Shown here in pieces: positions 1 to 15,801 of a stretch of 64,000 bases of DNA. This DNA comes from Methylobacterium sp. E-066 (GTDB lineage Bacteria > Pseudomonadota > Alphaproteobacteria > Rhizobiales > Beijerinckiaceae), in the NCBI RefSeq assembly GCF_022829635.1, contig NZ_JAKSYO010000156.1, positions 1 through 64,000 on the forward strand, written 5' to 3'. Numbering within the stretch: the first letter of the stretch is position 1; each line of letters starts with the position of its first letter. The translations under genes and the position numbers were made by a program. The notes beneath the pieces were generated by a model. The model did not search any database. It was not told the origin of the DNA and saw nothing but the letters and a program-made list of their open reading frames with translations.

Positions 1-154
1 AGGAACGCCTGGACGCGATCCGTCGAAGGCGGCGAGAAGCGAATCCAGGAGGGCATCCCGATACTCGGACTCGACAGCCAGACGGTCCTCTAGGAGACGC
101 AATCCCGCCGCCACGACCTCGGTCGCATCGCGAAACGGGCCGGTGGCGACCTCA
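1..154 (-). pseudogene. Mirrored copy of a ParD-like antitoxin fragment (partial)
   Basis: Read leftwards from 154, this arm encodes the same antitoxin segment as 331-615 (ATGRF, then TEVVAAGLRLLEDR). It lacks an N-terminal ribbon and its C-terminus lies outside the window. One base differs from the right copy (a Pro codon where the other has Gly/Arg context, near 137). It is most likely a by-product of the inverted duplication rather than a working gene. Confidence 0.55.
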
Positions 155-329
155 GAGCCTGTTTGACCGGTCTATCCCAATCGTCCCCTCATCCTGAGGT
201 GCTGCGCAGCAGCCTCGAAGGAGCCCTCCAGGGATCGCGCGGCTGGCTGGAGGGCTCCTTCGAGGGCTCCGCTCCGCTACGCCACCTCAGGATGAGGGCG
301 AGAATGGGAAAGACCGGTCAAACAGGCTC
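155..329. repeat. Palindromic intergenic repeat forming the core of the large inverted repeat
   Basis: The element starts GAGCCTGTTTGACCGGTCT and ends with its reverse complement, with a second nested stem (cctcatcctgagg at about 187 pairing with cctcaggatgagg at about 285, then a GAAGGAGCCCTCCA-type stem). The inner part (about 185-298) closely matches a second copy at 27731-27867, so this is a dispersed palindromic repeat family. It separates the two mirrored parD fragments and replaces their N-terminal codons. Confidence 0.75.
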
Positions 330-615
330 TGAGGTCGCCACCGGCCGGTTTCGCGATGCGACCGAGGTCGTGGCGGCGGGATTGCGTCTCCTAGAGGACC
401 GTCTGGCTGTCGAGTCCGAGTATCGGGATGCCCTCCTGGATTCGCTTCTCGCCGCCTTCGACGGATCGCGTCCAGGCGTTCCTGCGAAGGTCGTCTTTGA
501 CCGTTTGGACGAGCGGCACGCCCGTCGGGTCGAGCTTGAGCTAAGCCGTGTCGTGTCCGGCGGTACTTCTTGGATGGATCAGGGCAATTCGGCGAAGTCG
601 GGCGATCCGCTCTGA
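307..615 (+). pseudogene. ParD-like antitoxin remnant, N-terminus replaced by repeat
   Basis: The translation ATGRFRDATEVVAAGLRL, followed by LLEDR and an acidic helix and ending ERHARRVE, fits the ribbon-helix-helix antitoxins of the ParD/CC2985 group of type II toxin-antitoxin systems. The usual first 15-20 residues that form the DNA-binding beta strand (an MxxSLPxEL-like stretch) are missing. In their place the frame reads out of the palindromic element, with the first usable ATG at 304-307. No ParE-type toxin can be recognised downstream. I infer a broken antitoxin gene. A rescued short protein is possible, but it could not bind DNA in the normal way. Confidence 0.6.
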
Positions 616-690
616 AAAAGCTAGGCCATGCGTCCCAAGCCGTTCTCCCACGCCAGCCCTTGCCTGCGGCGGAAAAGTCGCGCTTCGGCT

Positions 691-719
691 CTTGGCAGGC
701 GGCTTGCAAGCCTCTATAC
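691..719 (+). promoter_or_regulatory. Candidate sigma-70-type promoter for the rplJL-rpoBC operon
   Basis: CTTGGC at 691-696 and CTATAC at 714-719 are separated by 17 bases. This fits the alphaproteobacterial housekeeping pattern (CTTGAC, N17, CTATAT-like). Transcription would start near 726 and give a leader of about 415 nt before rplJ. This was found by eye only. Confidence 0.45.
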
Positions 720-731
720 ACCGCGCCTTAC

Positions 732-786
732 GCATTTCATCCTCACGGAAGGAGACGGCCAATCGGCCGGTTTCCGCATGAAATGT
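732..786 (+). promoter_or_regulatory. Structured 5' leader stem-loop upstream of the L10 leader
   Basis: The arms GCATTTCAT (732-740) and ATGAAATG (778-785) close a stem with inner pairs CGGAA/TTCCG and CGGCC/GGCCG. It lies just after the candidate promoter and before the L10-binding leader, in a stretch without a convincing ORF. Its role is unknown. It may be part of the long untranslated leader. Confidence 0.4.
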
Positions 787-865
787 CGCCCGGGCAACCG
801 GGTGGCAGTGGCCGGCAGGATCCAGGGGGTGATGAGCCCCGCGGAGCCTTGTCCGGCCATGTCCT

Positions 866-935
866 GTCCGAGACTGCAGGTGCCGGCTCGCCGGCTTAAT
901 CCACGCCCAGCCTGCACAGACGGGGAAGACCGAAC
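866..935 (+). promoter_or_regulatory. Ribosomal protein L10 leader (autoregulatory mRNA element)
   Basis: The segment contains the paired GAGACTGCAGG (870-880) and CCTGCACAGACGG (910-922) strands flanking a GC-rich hairpin. This is the layout of the L10(L12)4-binding kink-turn leader found before rplJ in many bacteria. In the known mechanism, excess L10-L7/L12 complex binds here and represses translation of rplJ and rplL. The identity rests on the motif and on its place about 205 bases before rplJ. A covariance-model search would settle it. Confidence 0.6.
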
Positions 936-1141
936 TTAGGAAAAGCCTCGCTTCGGCAAACGCCGAGGAGGGGTGTCGGTTTGAACCAACTCACCCGAAA
1001 CGACCCTCCGGGGCCCGTGCGGGGACAGGGCCGCGAAGCGTCGTTCGGACGTTCCCGGTCTCTTGAAGGCCGAGACCACGTCCGGGCGGCATGTGCAACC
1101 GGCGGGCCCGAGATCGGGTTCCGCCAACCGGAGAGAGCCCA

Positions 1142-1660
1142 GTGGACCGGACAGCAAAAGCTGACCTCGTCTCGACGCTCAACGGCGTGTTCAATCAGAG
1201 CGCCGTCGTCGTCGTGGCCCACTACAAGGGCCTCACGGTCGCCGACATGCAGAAGCTGCGCTCGCAGATGAAGCAGGCCGGCGCCACCGTGAAGGTCGCC
1301 AAGAACAGCCTCGCCGGCATCGCACTCGATGGTACGGACGTCGCCTCCATCAAGCCGCTCCTGAAGGGCCCGACCCTGCTCGCCTATTCGGGCGATCCGG
1401 TCGCCGCCGCCAAGGTCGCGGTGGATTTCGCCAAGACGAACGACAAGCTCGTGATTCTCGGCGGCGCGATGGGGAAGACAACCCTGAACCCGGACGGCGT
1501 GAAGGCTCTCGCCTCGCTCCCGTCCCTCGACGAACTGCGCGCCAAGATCGTGGGCCTCGTACAGGCGCCCGCGACCAAGATCGCCCAGGTCGTCAATGCG
1601 CCGGCGGCCAAGCTCGCCCGCGTGTTCGGGGCCTATGCCACCAAGGACGAGGCCGCCTGA
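1142..1660 (+). CDS. rplJ: 50S ribosomal protein L10
   Basis: This 172-residue protein anchors the L7/L12 stalk to the large ribosomal subunit and acts as translational repressor of its own operon. The N-terminus ([17 protein letters not shown], then [11 protein letters not shown]) is the usual L10 rRNA- and L11-contacting globular domain. The C-terminal helix that binds L12 dimers follows ([15 protein letters not shown]). The start is the GTG at 1142, preceded by GGAGAG six bases upstream; upstream in-frame codons are not L10-like. It leads the rplJ-rplL-rpoB-rpoC gene string, with 49 bases to rplL. Genes for L11 and L1, often directly upstream in bacteria, are not within the 1.1 kb visible here. 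Confidence 0.97.
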   Translation: MDRTAKADLVSTLNGVFNQSAVVVVAHYKGLTVADMQKLRSQMKQAGATVKVAKNSLAGIALDGTDVASIKPLLKGPTLLAYSGDPVAAAKVAVDFAKTNDKLVILGGAMGKTTLNPDGVKALASLPSLDELRAKIVGLVQAPATKIAQVVNAPAAKLARVFGAYATKDEAA

Positions 1661-1709
1661 GGCCCTTCAAAAACCATTCGTTCGAACCGATATCTGAGAG
1701 GAATAGAAA

Positions 1710-2087
1710 ATGGCTGATCTTGCCAAGCTCGTCGACGACCTGTCCTCGCTGACCGTTCTCGAGGCCGCCGACCTGGCCAAGCTGCTCGAAGAGAAGTGGG
1801 GCGTCTCGGCTGCTGCCGCCGTCGCCGTCGCTGCCGGCCCGGCCGCCGGTGGCGCTGCCGCCGCCGTCGAGGAGCAGACCGAGTTCACCGTCGTGCTTGC
1901 CGCCGCTGGCGACAAGAAGATCGAGGTGATCAAGGAGGTCCGCGCGATCACCGGCCTCGGCCTCAAGGAGGCCAAGGATCTGGTCGAGGGCGCTCCGAAG
2001 CCGGTCAAGGAGAGCGTCACCAAGGACGAGGCCGAGAAGCTCAAGGCCCAGCTCGAGAAGGCCGGCGCCAAGGTCGAGCTCAAGTAA
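1710..2087 (+). CDS. rplL: 50S ribosomal protein L7/L12
   Basis: A 125-residue acidic stalk protein that recruits translation GTPases. It shows the N-terminal dimerisation helix ([19 protein letters not shown]), an Ala/Gly-rich hinge around residues 35-55, and the conserved C-terminal factor-binding domain ([10 protein letters not shown]-like, [20 protein letters not shown]). Length is normal. The ATG at 1710 follows a GAGAGGAA ribosome site. It lies 49 bases after rplJ and 245 bases before rpoB. That gap holds two hairpins and probably sets the usual excess of L12 over polymerase subunits. Confidence 0.98.
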   Translation: MADLAKLVDDLSSLTVLEAADLAKLLEEKWGVSAAAAVAVAAGPAAGGAAAAVEEQTEFTVVLAAAGDKKIEVIKEVRAITGLGLKEAKDLVEGAPKPVKESVTKDEAEKLKAQLEKAGAKVELK

Positions 2088-2093
2088 GTCGAC

Positions 2094-2115
2094 GATGGGC
2101 CGGTTCCGGCCCATC
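2094..2115 (+). promoter_or_regulatory. Hairpin just after rplL
   Basis: GATGGGCC and GGCCCATC form an 8-bp stem with a six-base loop, seven bases after the rplL stop. No T-run follows. It may protect the rplL 3' end or serve as a processing site, as between rplL and rpoB in other bacteria; this is inference. Confidence 0.4.
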
Positions 2116-2152
2116 ACCCCACGGAGGTCCGCTTCGGGCCTGTCGTGACTGG

Positions 2153-2181
2153 AGCCCGCGGGTGCAGCACCCGCGGGCTTT
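2153..2181 (+). terminator. Partial terminator / attenuator between rplL and rpoB
   Basis: AGCCCGCGGGTG pairs with CACCCGCGGGCT around a tiny loop and is followed only by a short TTTA. A very stable stem with a weak T-tract fits the attenuator that lowers rpoBC transcription relative to the ribosomal protein genes in well-studied bacteria. Operation here is inferred. Confidence 0.5.
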
Positions 2182-2332
2182 AGGCCGCTTCGGCGGACGG
2201 CTCCGGACGGGAGCCTAGAGAGATTCGGTTCGGTGGCGCGGTCCGGCGGGGCGCGCGTTACGGCCCGGCGCGGGAGGTCCCTTTCGGGAACGCTTCCCCG
2301 GGCGCGAGGCACGCGGGATGGAGCGAGTTCAC

Positions 2333-6457
<4,125 letters not shown>

Positions 6458-6477
6458 CGGAGTCGCAACAACACCTC

Positions 6478-6502
6478 CCGTGGCGGCATCGAGCCGCCAC
6501 GG
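6478..6502 (+). promoter_or_regulatory. Stem-loop between rpoB and rpoC
   Basis: CCGTGGCGGC and GCCGCCACGG form a 10-bp stem with a five-base loop, 20 bases after the rpoB stop. There is no T-tract, so it is more likely an mRNA stability or processing hairpin than a terminator. Confidence 0.4.
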
Positions 6503-6629
6503 TCGAGCGGGGAGGGGCGGGGCCTCCGGGTGACGACGGCCAGCGGCGCCTGAGCAGGGCGCGGCGCCGGATCTTTTACAGGACACGATGGCCCGGCGCG
6601 GGGCCACCGGCGTCAACAAGGAGCGGATC

Positions 6630-10838
<4,209 letters not shown>

Positions 10839-10865
10839 TCGGATCGGGAGCGTGAATGCAGGAAA

Positions 10866-10895
10866 GGGCGGCCTCCGGGCCGCCCTTTTCTTTTG
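10866..10895 (+). terminator. Intrinsic terminator after rpoC
   Basis: GGGCGGCC and GGCCGCCC form a perfect GC-rich stem with a four-base loop followed by TTTTCTTTT. This is the best intrinsic terminator in the first 11 kb and ends the rplJL-rpoBC unit. Confidence 0.88.
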
Positions 10896-10939
10896 CCGGC
10901 AGACGTTTGATGCCGCTTGCTTGCGATGGTTCTCCAAGC

Positions 10940-10990
10940 TCTGGGGCTCTGCCCCAGAACCCCGCCAAAGGGCTGCGAGCCCTTTGGAAA
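10940..10990. repeat. Dispersed double-hairpin intergenic repeat, copy 1
   Basis: Two short palindromes lie side by side: CTGGGGCTCTGCCCCAG (10941-10957) and CCAAAGGG...CCCTTTGG (10965-10987). The second stem recurs at 49028-49048 and the general layout recurs at 35381-35450. The copies are all intergenic and 3' of genes, which fits a REP-like family. Confidence 0.65.
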
Positions 10991-11014
10991 CCCGGTTTCT
11001 TTTTGGATGGGATC

Positions 11015-11548
11015 TCAGCCGGCTACGAAGACCAGCACGGCGGCCTTGCGCCCGGCGAGCCGGCGCAGCCGGTGCGGCAGGCCCGCATCGTAAGTAGCGC
11101 AATCGCCCGTTCTCAGCGCGATGAGGCGGTCCGCCACCGCCAGCTCGACCTCACCCTCCAACACGTAGGCGATCTCCTGGCCGCCATGGCTTGGCCGATC
11201 CTGGGTGAGGAACGCGTCGCCCGGCTCGACGATGTAAAGCGCCCCGGCCCGGCCGGCGGCACCGGGCACGAGGGCCTGCACCCCGTAGCTCGGGTCCTGG
11301 ACCACGGCGCGGTCCTCCCGCCGCACCACCACCAGGTCGGCAGCCCCGGCCGATTCGCCGAACAGCTCCGCCATCTGAGCGCCCAGCGCGCGGGCGATCG
11401 CCTCTAGAGTCCCGACGGAGGGCGCCTTCTCGCCGCGCTCGATCCGGGACAGATGTCCCTTGTGGATACCGGCGGCGGCGGCCAGCGCTTCGAGGGTCAG
11501 GCCGCGGCGGTGGCGAAAGGCACGGATACGGCCGGCGAGGATCGACAT
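11015..11548 (-). CDS. XRE-family transcriptional regulator with C-terminal cupin domain
   Basis: A 177-residue protein. Residues 1-60 form a helix-turn-helix of the XRE type (GRIRAFRHRRGLTLEALA, then GIHKGHLSRIERGEKAPS). Residues 100-175 form a small-molecule-binding cupin (QEIAYVLEGEVELAV). This HTH-cupin architecture is widespread in regulators that sense metabolites such as amino acids or polyamines. The ATG at 11548 was chosen because it begins just before the HTH; a TTG at 11602 would add 18 residues without a good ribosome site. It is divergent from the amidotransferase at 11668, about 120 bases away, and may control it. The ligand cannot be told from sequence. Confidence 0.85.
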   Translation of the reverse strand: MSILAGRIRAFRHRRGLTLEALAAAAGIHKGHLSRIERGEKAPSVGTLEAIARALGAQMAELFGESAGAADLVVVRREDRAVVQDPSYGVQALVPGAAGRAGALYIVEPGDAFLTQDRPSHGGQEIAYVLEGEVELAVADRLIALRTGDCATYDAGLPHRLRRLAGRKAAVLVFVAG

Positions 11549-11667
11549 GACGGGACCATGCCGCTTGCCCAGCGGGCGGGCAACCTTTATGCCTTCGGAC
11601 AACAGGTTGTCCAGAGCGGAGGGCTTGAGGCCCTCGGAGCTGGTCGGCTTCGAACCGGATCCGGTCC

Positions 11668-12366
11668 ATGCCTATCGCTCTCGTTATCCGCCATGTGGCT
11701 TTCGAGGATCTCGGCGCCTTCGCCGCGCCGATCGCGACGGCGGGCTACACCATCCAGTATCGGGAGGCGGGGCTCGATGAGCTGACGCCGGAGGACGCCC
11801 AGGACGCCGACCTGCTCGTCGTCCTCGGAGGCCCGATCGGTGCCGACCAAGACGACCTCTATCCGTTCCTGCACGGCGAGCGCGAAGCCCTGCGCGCTCG
11901 GCTCGCGGCCGGCGCGACGACCCTCGGGATCTGTCTCGGCGCCCAGCTCATGGCCGCCGCCCTCGGAGCCCGGGTCGCTCCCGGTCCTGGCAAGGAGATC
12001 GGCTGGGCCCCGGTGGAGCTGACCGATCGCGGCCGTGCCGGCCCGTTGCGGCATCTCGAACACGTGCCGGTGCTGCACTGGCACGGCGACGCGTTCGATC
12101 TTCCGCCCGGCGCCGATCGCCTGGCCGCGACGCGGCTCTGCCCCCATCAGGCCTTCGCGCTCGGTCGGCATGGGCTGGGCTTCCAGTTTCACCCGGAAGC
12201 GGACGGGCAGGGTTTCGAGCGTTGGCTGATCGGCCACGCGGTCGAGATCGCGGCGACGCCGGGCGTGTCGGTGCCGGCCCTGCGCGACGATGCGCGCCGG
12301 CTCGGTCCAGGCGCCGCCGAGGCGGGACGGCGCTGCCTCGGCGAATGGCTGGGCGGACTCGCATGA
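11668..12366 (+). CDS. Class I glutamine amidotransferase-like protein
   Basis: A 232-residue free-standing GATase1 domain. The nucleophile elbow GICLGAQ (Cys near residue 90) and the catalytic His-x-Glu in FQFHPEAD (near 175-177) are both present, so hydrolysis of glutamine or a related gamma-glutamyl compound is expected. Stand-alone members related to the GuaA amidotransferase half include gamma-glutamyl hydrolases and proteins of unknown role. The gene overlaps the next one by four bases (ATGA), so the two are co-translated. The divergent XRE-cupin regulator upstream suggests a small catabolic or detoxification unit; the substrate is unknown. Confidence 0.85.
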   Translation: MPIALVIRHVAFEDLGAFAAPIATAGYTIQYREAGLDELTPEDAQDADLLVVLGGPIGADQDDLYPFLHGEREALRARLAAGATTLGICLGAQLMAAALGARVAPGPGKEIGWAPVELTDRGRAGPLRHLEHVPVLHWHGDAFDLPPGADRLAATRLCPHQAFALGRHGLGFQFHPEADGQGFERWLIGHAVEIAATPGVSVPALRDDARRLGPGAAEAGRRCLGEWLGGLA

Positions 12367-13073
12367 CCGGCGGCGCGACGGATGTCACCATCGACGCGGT
12401 GCTGGCCGGGCCGAGCGCGCCGCTGGGCACGACGGGCTCTTTCAGCGCTATCGTCAAGGCGCCCCTCGACGGCCCGATCGCGGTCGGCCCCAACGGGCTG
12501 GAGGGCGACGAGCAGGCGGACCGGCGCCATCACGGCGGCCCCGAGAAGGCCGTGCACCACTACGCGTTCGATCATTACACCGGGTGGCGGCAGGACTTGC
12601 CAGACGCCGAGCCGGCGCTCCTCGCGCGGCCCGGAGCCTTCGGCGAGAACCTGTCGACCGCCGGCCTGACCGAGACGGACATCTGCGTCGGCGATCTGTG
12701 GCGCGCCGGGTCGGTCCTGCTCCAGGTCAGCCAGGCCCGGCAGCCCTGCTGGAAGCTCAATCACCGTTTCGGAGCCGCCGACATGGCCCGCAGGGTTCAG
12801 GCGAGCGGGCGGACCGGCTGGTACTACCGCGTCGTGGAGCCGGGCGTCATCGCGGCGGGCGACCGTCTCCGCATGATCGAACGGCCGCATCCGGCCTGGC
12901 CCCTCGCGCGGCTCCTGCGCGCCTTCTACGTGGACCGGCTGGATCGGGACGCCCTCGCAGGCATCGCGGAACTCGACGCGCTGTCGCCGTCCTGGCGGGC
13001 GCTGGCCCGGCGGCGCCTCGAGCGCGGCGTGGTCGAGGATTGGGCGGCGCGACTCGAGTCCCCCGGCGGCTGA
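12363..13073 (+). CDS. MOSC domain-containing protein (YiiM-like)
   Basis: A 236-residue cytosolic protein. The MOSC core covers about residues 10-150: GPNGLEGDEQADRRHHGG, FGENLSTAGL, and QARQPCWKLNHRFG with the conserved Cys that binds sulfur or molybdenum cofactor in this superfamily. A C-terminal helical YiiM-type extension follows. E. coli YiiM reduces N-hydroxylated compounds as a molybdoenzyme, so a similar role is possible. The ATG at 12363 overlaps the amidotransferase stop by four bases, which both decides the start and marks a two-gene operon. Confidence 0.88.
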   Translation: MTGGATDVTIDAVLAGPSAPLGTTGSFSAIVKAPLDGPIAVGPNGLEGDEQADRRHHGGPEKAVHHYAFDHYTGWRQDLPDAEPALLARPGAFGENLSTAGLTETDICVGDLWRAGSVLLQVSQARQPCWKLNHRFGAADMARRVQASGRTGWYYRVVEPGVIAAGDRLRMIERPHPAWPLARLLRAFYVDRLDRDALAGIAELDALSPSWRALARRRLERGVVEDWAARLESPGG

Positions 13074-13234
13074 GACCGGCGCGGGCGGCCGCTCCGTCCC
13101 CTTTCGGACGAGCGCCGGCCGTCGCGCTTAACCCGACCTCAACCATACCGGCCGATAAATCCCGGACCGCACCGGAACCGCCGTGATCGGCGCCCAGGAT
13201 CGCGGATGGGGCTGATCGGAACGGGTCTGTAGCC

Positions 13235-14401
13235 GTGCGTGCGAGACGAGGACGACGGGAATCGAGCCTGCGCTGGCTCTCGGCCGCCTTCACGCCCTGG
13301 CTGGCGGGGCTCGGCCTGCTAGTCTCGTTCACGGCCGATGCCGGGACCGAGAACGCGATCGGATCGAGCCGGCTCGGGGCGATCGATGCCTTCACGGTGC
13401 CGGCCCTGCCGCCCGGCACCGCGCTGATCGGATCCGCCCTGCGGCGCAGCGCCGATGAGCCGCTCCAGGCGGTGCTCAAGACCGGCGCGCACGTCTTCCC
13501 GGTGGTCCAGCGCCAGGCCAAGGGCGATCCGTCCCAGCCGCCGGCCGCGAGCTTCGCCCGCCGCGCTGCCGCCTTGCGCGAGACCGGGGCCGCCCTGGTG
13601 TTCGGCGACGTCACCGGCAGCGTCAGCGGCGTGCTGAGCGCGGGCTCGGCGGTCTGGGATCCTGAGGCCGAGCCGGAGGCCGGCTTCGTGCCGGTGCCCG
13701 ATCTCGGCCTGACCACCGGCTCCGGCAGCGCCGCCTCCACGGGCGAGGGCAGCGCCGACCTCACCGAGGATGGCGAAACCGAGCGCCGCTACGACGGCTC
13801 GACCCCGCCCGTGCCTCGGGCCGTGGCCCTGTCCTCGACCACGCCGGCGCCGGCCGACGCGATCCCGATCGAGGTGGCGGCCGCGAGCCTGGCGCTGCCC
13901 GATTTCGCGATCCGTCCCGATCGCCCGGAGATTCTGCAATCGGTCCCGGAGGATGCCCGCCGGCGCTACGCCGACTTGATCGATCCGGACTCCCTCGACA
14001 AGGAGCAGCGCTGCCTGTCGGAAGCCGTGTATTTCGAGGCCCGCAGCGAATCCGAGGCCGGCCGGGCCGCCGTGGCCCAGGTCGTGCTCAACCGCGTGAA
14101 GAGCGGCCTCTATCCGAGCAGCGTCTGCGGCGTCGTCTACCAGAACCGGCACCATTACATGGGCTGCCAGTTCTCCTTCGCCTGCGAGGGCAAATCCCTG
14201 CGCATCACCGATGCCGGCGCCTGGGAATCGGCGACCCGGATCGCCCGCTCGGTGATCGAGGGCCGGACCTATCTGGCCGAGGTCGGCGCCGCGACCCACT
14301 ACCACGCCGACTACGTGCGGCCGGGCTGGGCGCGCCGCCTGCGCAAGATGGATGTCATCGGGCGGCACATTTTCTACCAGCTCAAGCCCGGGCAGACCTG
14401 A
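13235..14401 (+). CDS. SleB-type cell wall hydrolase
   Basis: A 388-residue envelope protein. Residues 13-35 are a hydrophobic signal anchor (SAAFTPWLAGLGLLVSFTA). A low-complexity middle follows. Residues 258-385 are the SleB hydrolase domain (CLSEAVYFEARSESEAG, VLNRVKSGLYPSSVCGVVYQN, CQFSFACEG). The catalytic Glu is probably the one in YFEAR. In alphaproteobacteria such proteins cleave peptidoglycan during growth rather than spore cortex. The start is a GTG at 13235 with only a weak ribosome site; no better start lies upstream. It is preceded by a 161-base gap and followed by a long gene-free stretch. Confidence 0.88.
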   Translation: MRARRGRRESSLRWLSAAFTPWLAGLGLLVSFTADAGTENAIGSSRLGAIDAFTVPALPPGTALIGSALRRSADEPLQAVLKTGAHVFPVVQRQAKGDPSQPPAASFARRAAALRETGAALVFGDVTGSVSGVLSAGSAVWDPEAEPEAGFVPVPDLGLTTGSGSAASTGEGSADLTEDGETERRYDGSTPPVPRAVALSSTTPAPADAIPIEVAAASLALPDFAIRPDRPEILQSVPEDARRRYADLIDPDSLDKEQRCLSEAVYFEARSESEAGRAAVAQVVLNRVKSGLYPSSVCGVVYQNRHHYMGCQFSFACEGKSLRITDAGAWESATRIARSVIEGRTYLAEVGAATHYHADYVRPGWARRLRKMDVIGRHIFYQLKPGQT

Positions 14402-15132
14402 GCGGCCGGCATCAACAAGGGCTTTTGCTGTTTTCTCGTAGGGGTTTGCATTCGTGGGCTGAGGCCCACATACTGTAAGCGAGAGCCCGCGGGGGGCCAC
14501 CCGCGGACCCTCTTATTGGGTAGCCAGCCAGCTAAGTGTTACGCGAGCCCGAGCGTGATGGTCACAGACCACTCACCGCTCGGGTTCCTCGTAATGGTGA
14601 TCCGCAAGAGCGGAATCATCAGCACATCGCTCAACCCCTTCCCGTCTGCCTACTCGAACGACAGCGGTCGGCTATTCCGCCGTAAGCGCCGGTGGCCCGG
14701 TGCCTTCGTGACGGGAGGGTTGCGCCCAACGGGGCCACGGTAGCGAGGGCGTTTGCGCCTGTCACTTGTCCAGGGCCGGCATCCCCTGTCGAACCCATGG
14801 TGTCATGCCGCCGCGGCGGACGGCCGCTCGGTCATCGTGCGCTGGCCGATCCGATCAAGTGTGGAATGTTATCCGCGGCATCGGCCCGGAAACCGGATTT
14901 GGGTCGATGCTGTCGGTCTTTGGCTTCACATCATCTTTTCCGAGAATCGGTGGTCGCGTTCCTGGGTCGTTGCTCTAAGTATTCAGTAACTACGCAGTCG
15001 GGATCGAGGGTTAATTTTACCTTCATTTCGAACTCTGCTTGCGAACCGGGCAACGACTCTGGTCTGTAGTGCGTCGAGACGAGCGCCGCCTTTGCGCAGC
15101 ATCTCGCCCGTACCGCGTACCAGAGGACTTCC
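14402..15132. other. Gene-free 731-bp stretch with hairpins and possible tiny ORFs
   Basis: No convincing gene was found. The left half has several good stems: GTGGGCTGAGGCCCAC (14454-14469), a CCCGCGG...CCGCGG stem near 14487-14509, and CCCGAGCG...CGCTCGGG (14548-14586). On the minus strand a GAAGGGG ribosome site precedes a 26-codon ORF (MIPLLRITITRNPSGEW...), and 19-codon MWASAHECK... follows further on. The right half (14880-15130) is less GC-rich and probably holds the promoter of the next gene. A small RNA or a pair of micro-proteins is possible. Confidence 0.4.
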
Positions 15133-15738
15133 ATGACCGCGCCGGTCGCACGCTCAACCCTTCTCGCCGCCGTCTTCGGCGGCCTGCTGTTCGCCGCCCC
15201 CGCGCAGGCCGGCGGCTGCTACGGCTCCGAATGCTACCGCCACGTCACGACGCCGCCGGTCTACGACACCGTGCAGGAGAACGTGCTGGTGCGGCCGCCG
15301 CGCACGGTCTATCGCACCACGCCGCCCGTCTACGACACGGTATCCGAGCGCGTGATGGTCTCGCCCGGCGGCCGCTTCTGGCAGACCAGCCGCGGTCCCG
15401 GCGGCGAGCTGATCGGCTGCTGGGTCACGACGCCGCCGCGCTTCGCTCTGCGCACCCGGACCGTGCTGGTGCGGCCCGCCCAGTCGATCCCCGAGACGAT
15501 CCCGCCGGAATACGCCACCGTCTCCCGGCGCGTCCTGGTGGCGCCGGCCCGCTCCGGCTGGGTGCCGGCAGGTGGCGGTGGGTATGGCGGCGGCTACGGG
15601 GGCGGTTATCGCGCCGCGTCCTATGGCGGCCCGCTGGTCGGCTCGATCCCGGATGCCGTGGGCATCACCGGCGCCAGCTCGGCGGATGTCGGTGTCGGCC
15701 TCGGCTTCTCGACGGGCAGCCTCTACGACGGCTACTGA
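15133..15738 (+). CDS. Secreted protein with repeated TTPPVYDTV modules, function unknown
   Basis: A 201-residue protein with a Sec signal peptide (cleavage after residue 26-27, PAQA). The mature part has three or four imperfect repeats of about 35 residues built on TPPVYDTVxExVLVxP (HVTTPPVYDTVQENVLV, TTPPVYDTVSERVMV, TIPPEYATVSRRVLV). A Gly/Tyr-rich linker (GGGGYGGGYGGGYRA) and a short tail follow. Cys 30 and 35 (CYGSEC) may form a disulfide. I do not recognise a function. The composition suggests an extracytoplasmic structural or envelope-bound protein. It lies 63 bases before the AcuI-like gene but with its own signal peptide; linkage is unclear. Confidence 0.75.
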   Translation: MTAPVARSTLLAAVFGGLLFAAPAQAGGCYGSECYRHVTTPPVYDTVQENVLVRPPRTVYRTTPPVYDTVSERVMVSPGGRFWQTSRGPGGELIGCWVTTPPRFALRTRTVLVRPAQSIPETIPPEYATVSRRVLVAPARSGWVPAGGGGYGGGYGGGYRAASYGGPLVGSIPDAVGITGASSADVGVGLGFSTGSLYDGY

Positions 15739-15801
15739 TCCCGGCCGGCTTGATTCCGGACGTCCCGGCGACACCTCTTCACAAAGATAAGGGAGGCGGC
15801 G

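Larger units (their letters stand above)
1..483. repeat. Near-perfect ~483-bp palindrome (inverted duplication) cut by the window edge
   Basis: Position n pairs with position 484-n over nearly the whole length. Bases 1-154 are the reverse complement of 330-483 with a single visible mismatch (near 137), and the middle 155-329 is itself a hairpin-like repeat. Because pairing is still perfect at base 1, the repeat probably continues to the left of the window. Each arm carries the same fragment of a ParD-like antitoxin gene. The arms are almost identical, so the duplication is recent, or is an assembly or library artefact. Confidence 0.85.

Noticed and set aside
331-720. A complete toxin-antitoxin pair next to the parD remnant
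   Set aside because: No ParE-like toxin frame can be recognised downstream and the antitoxin lacks its DNA-binding N-terminus.
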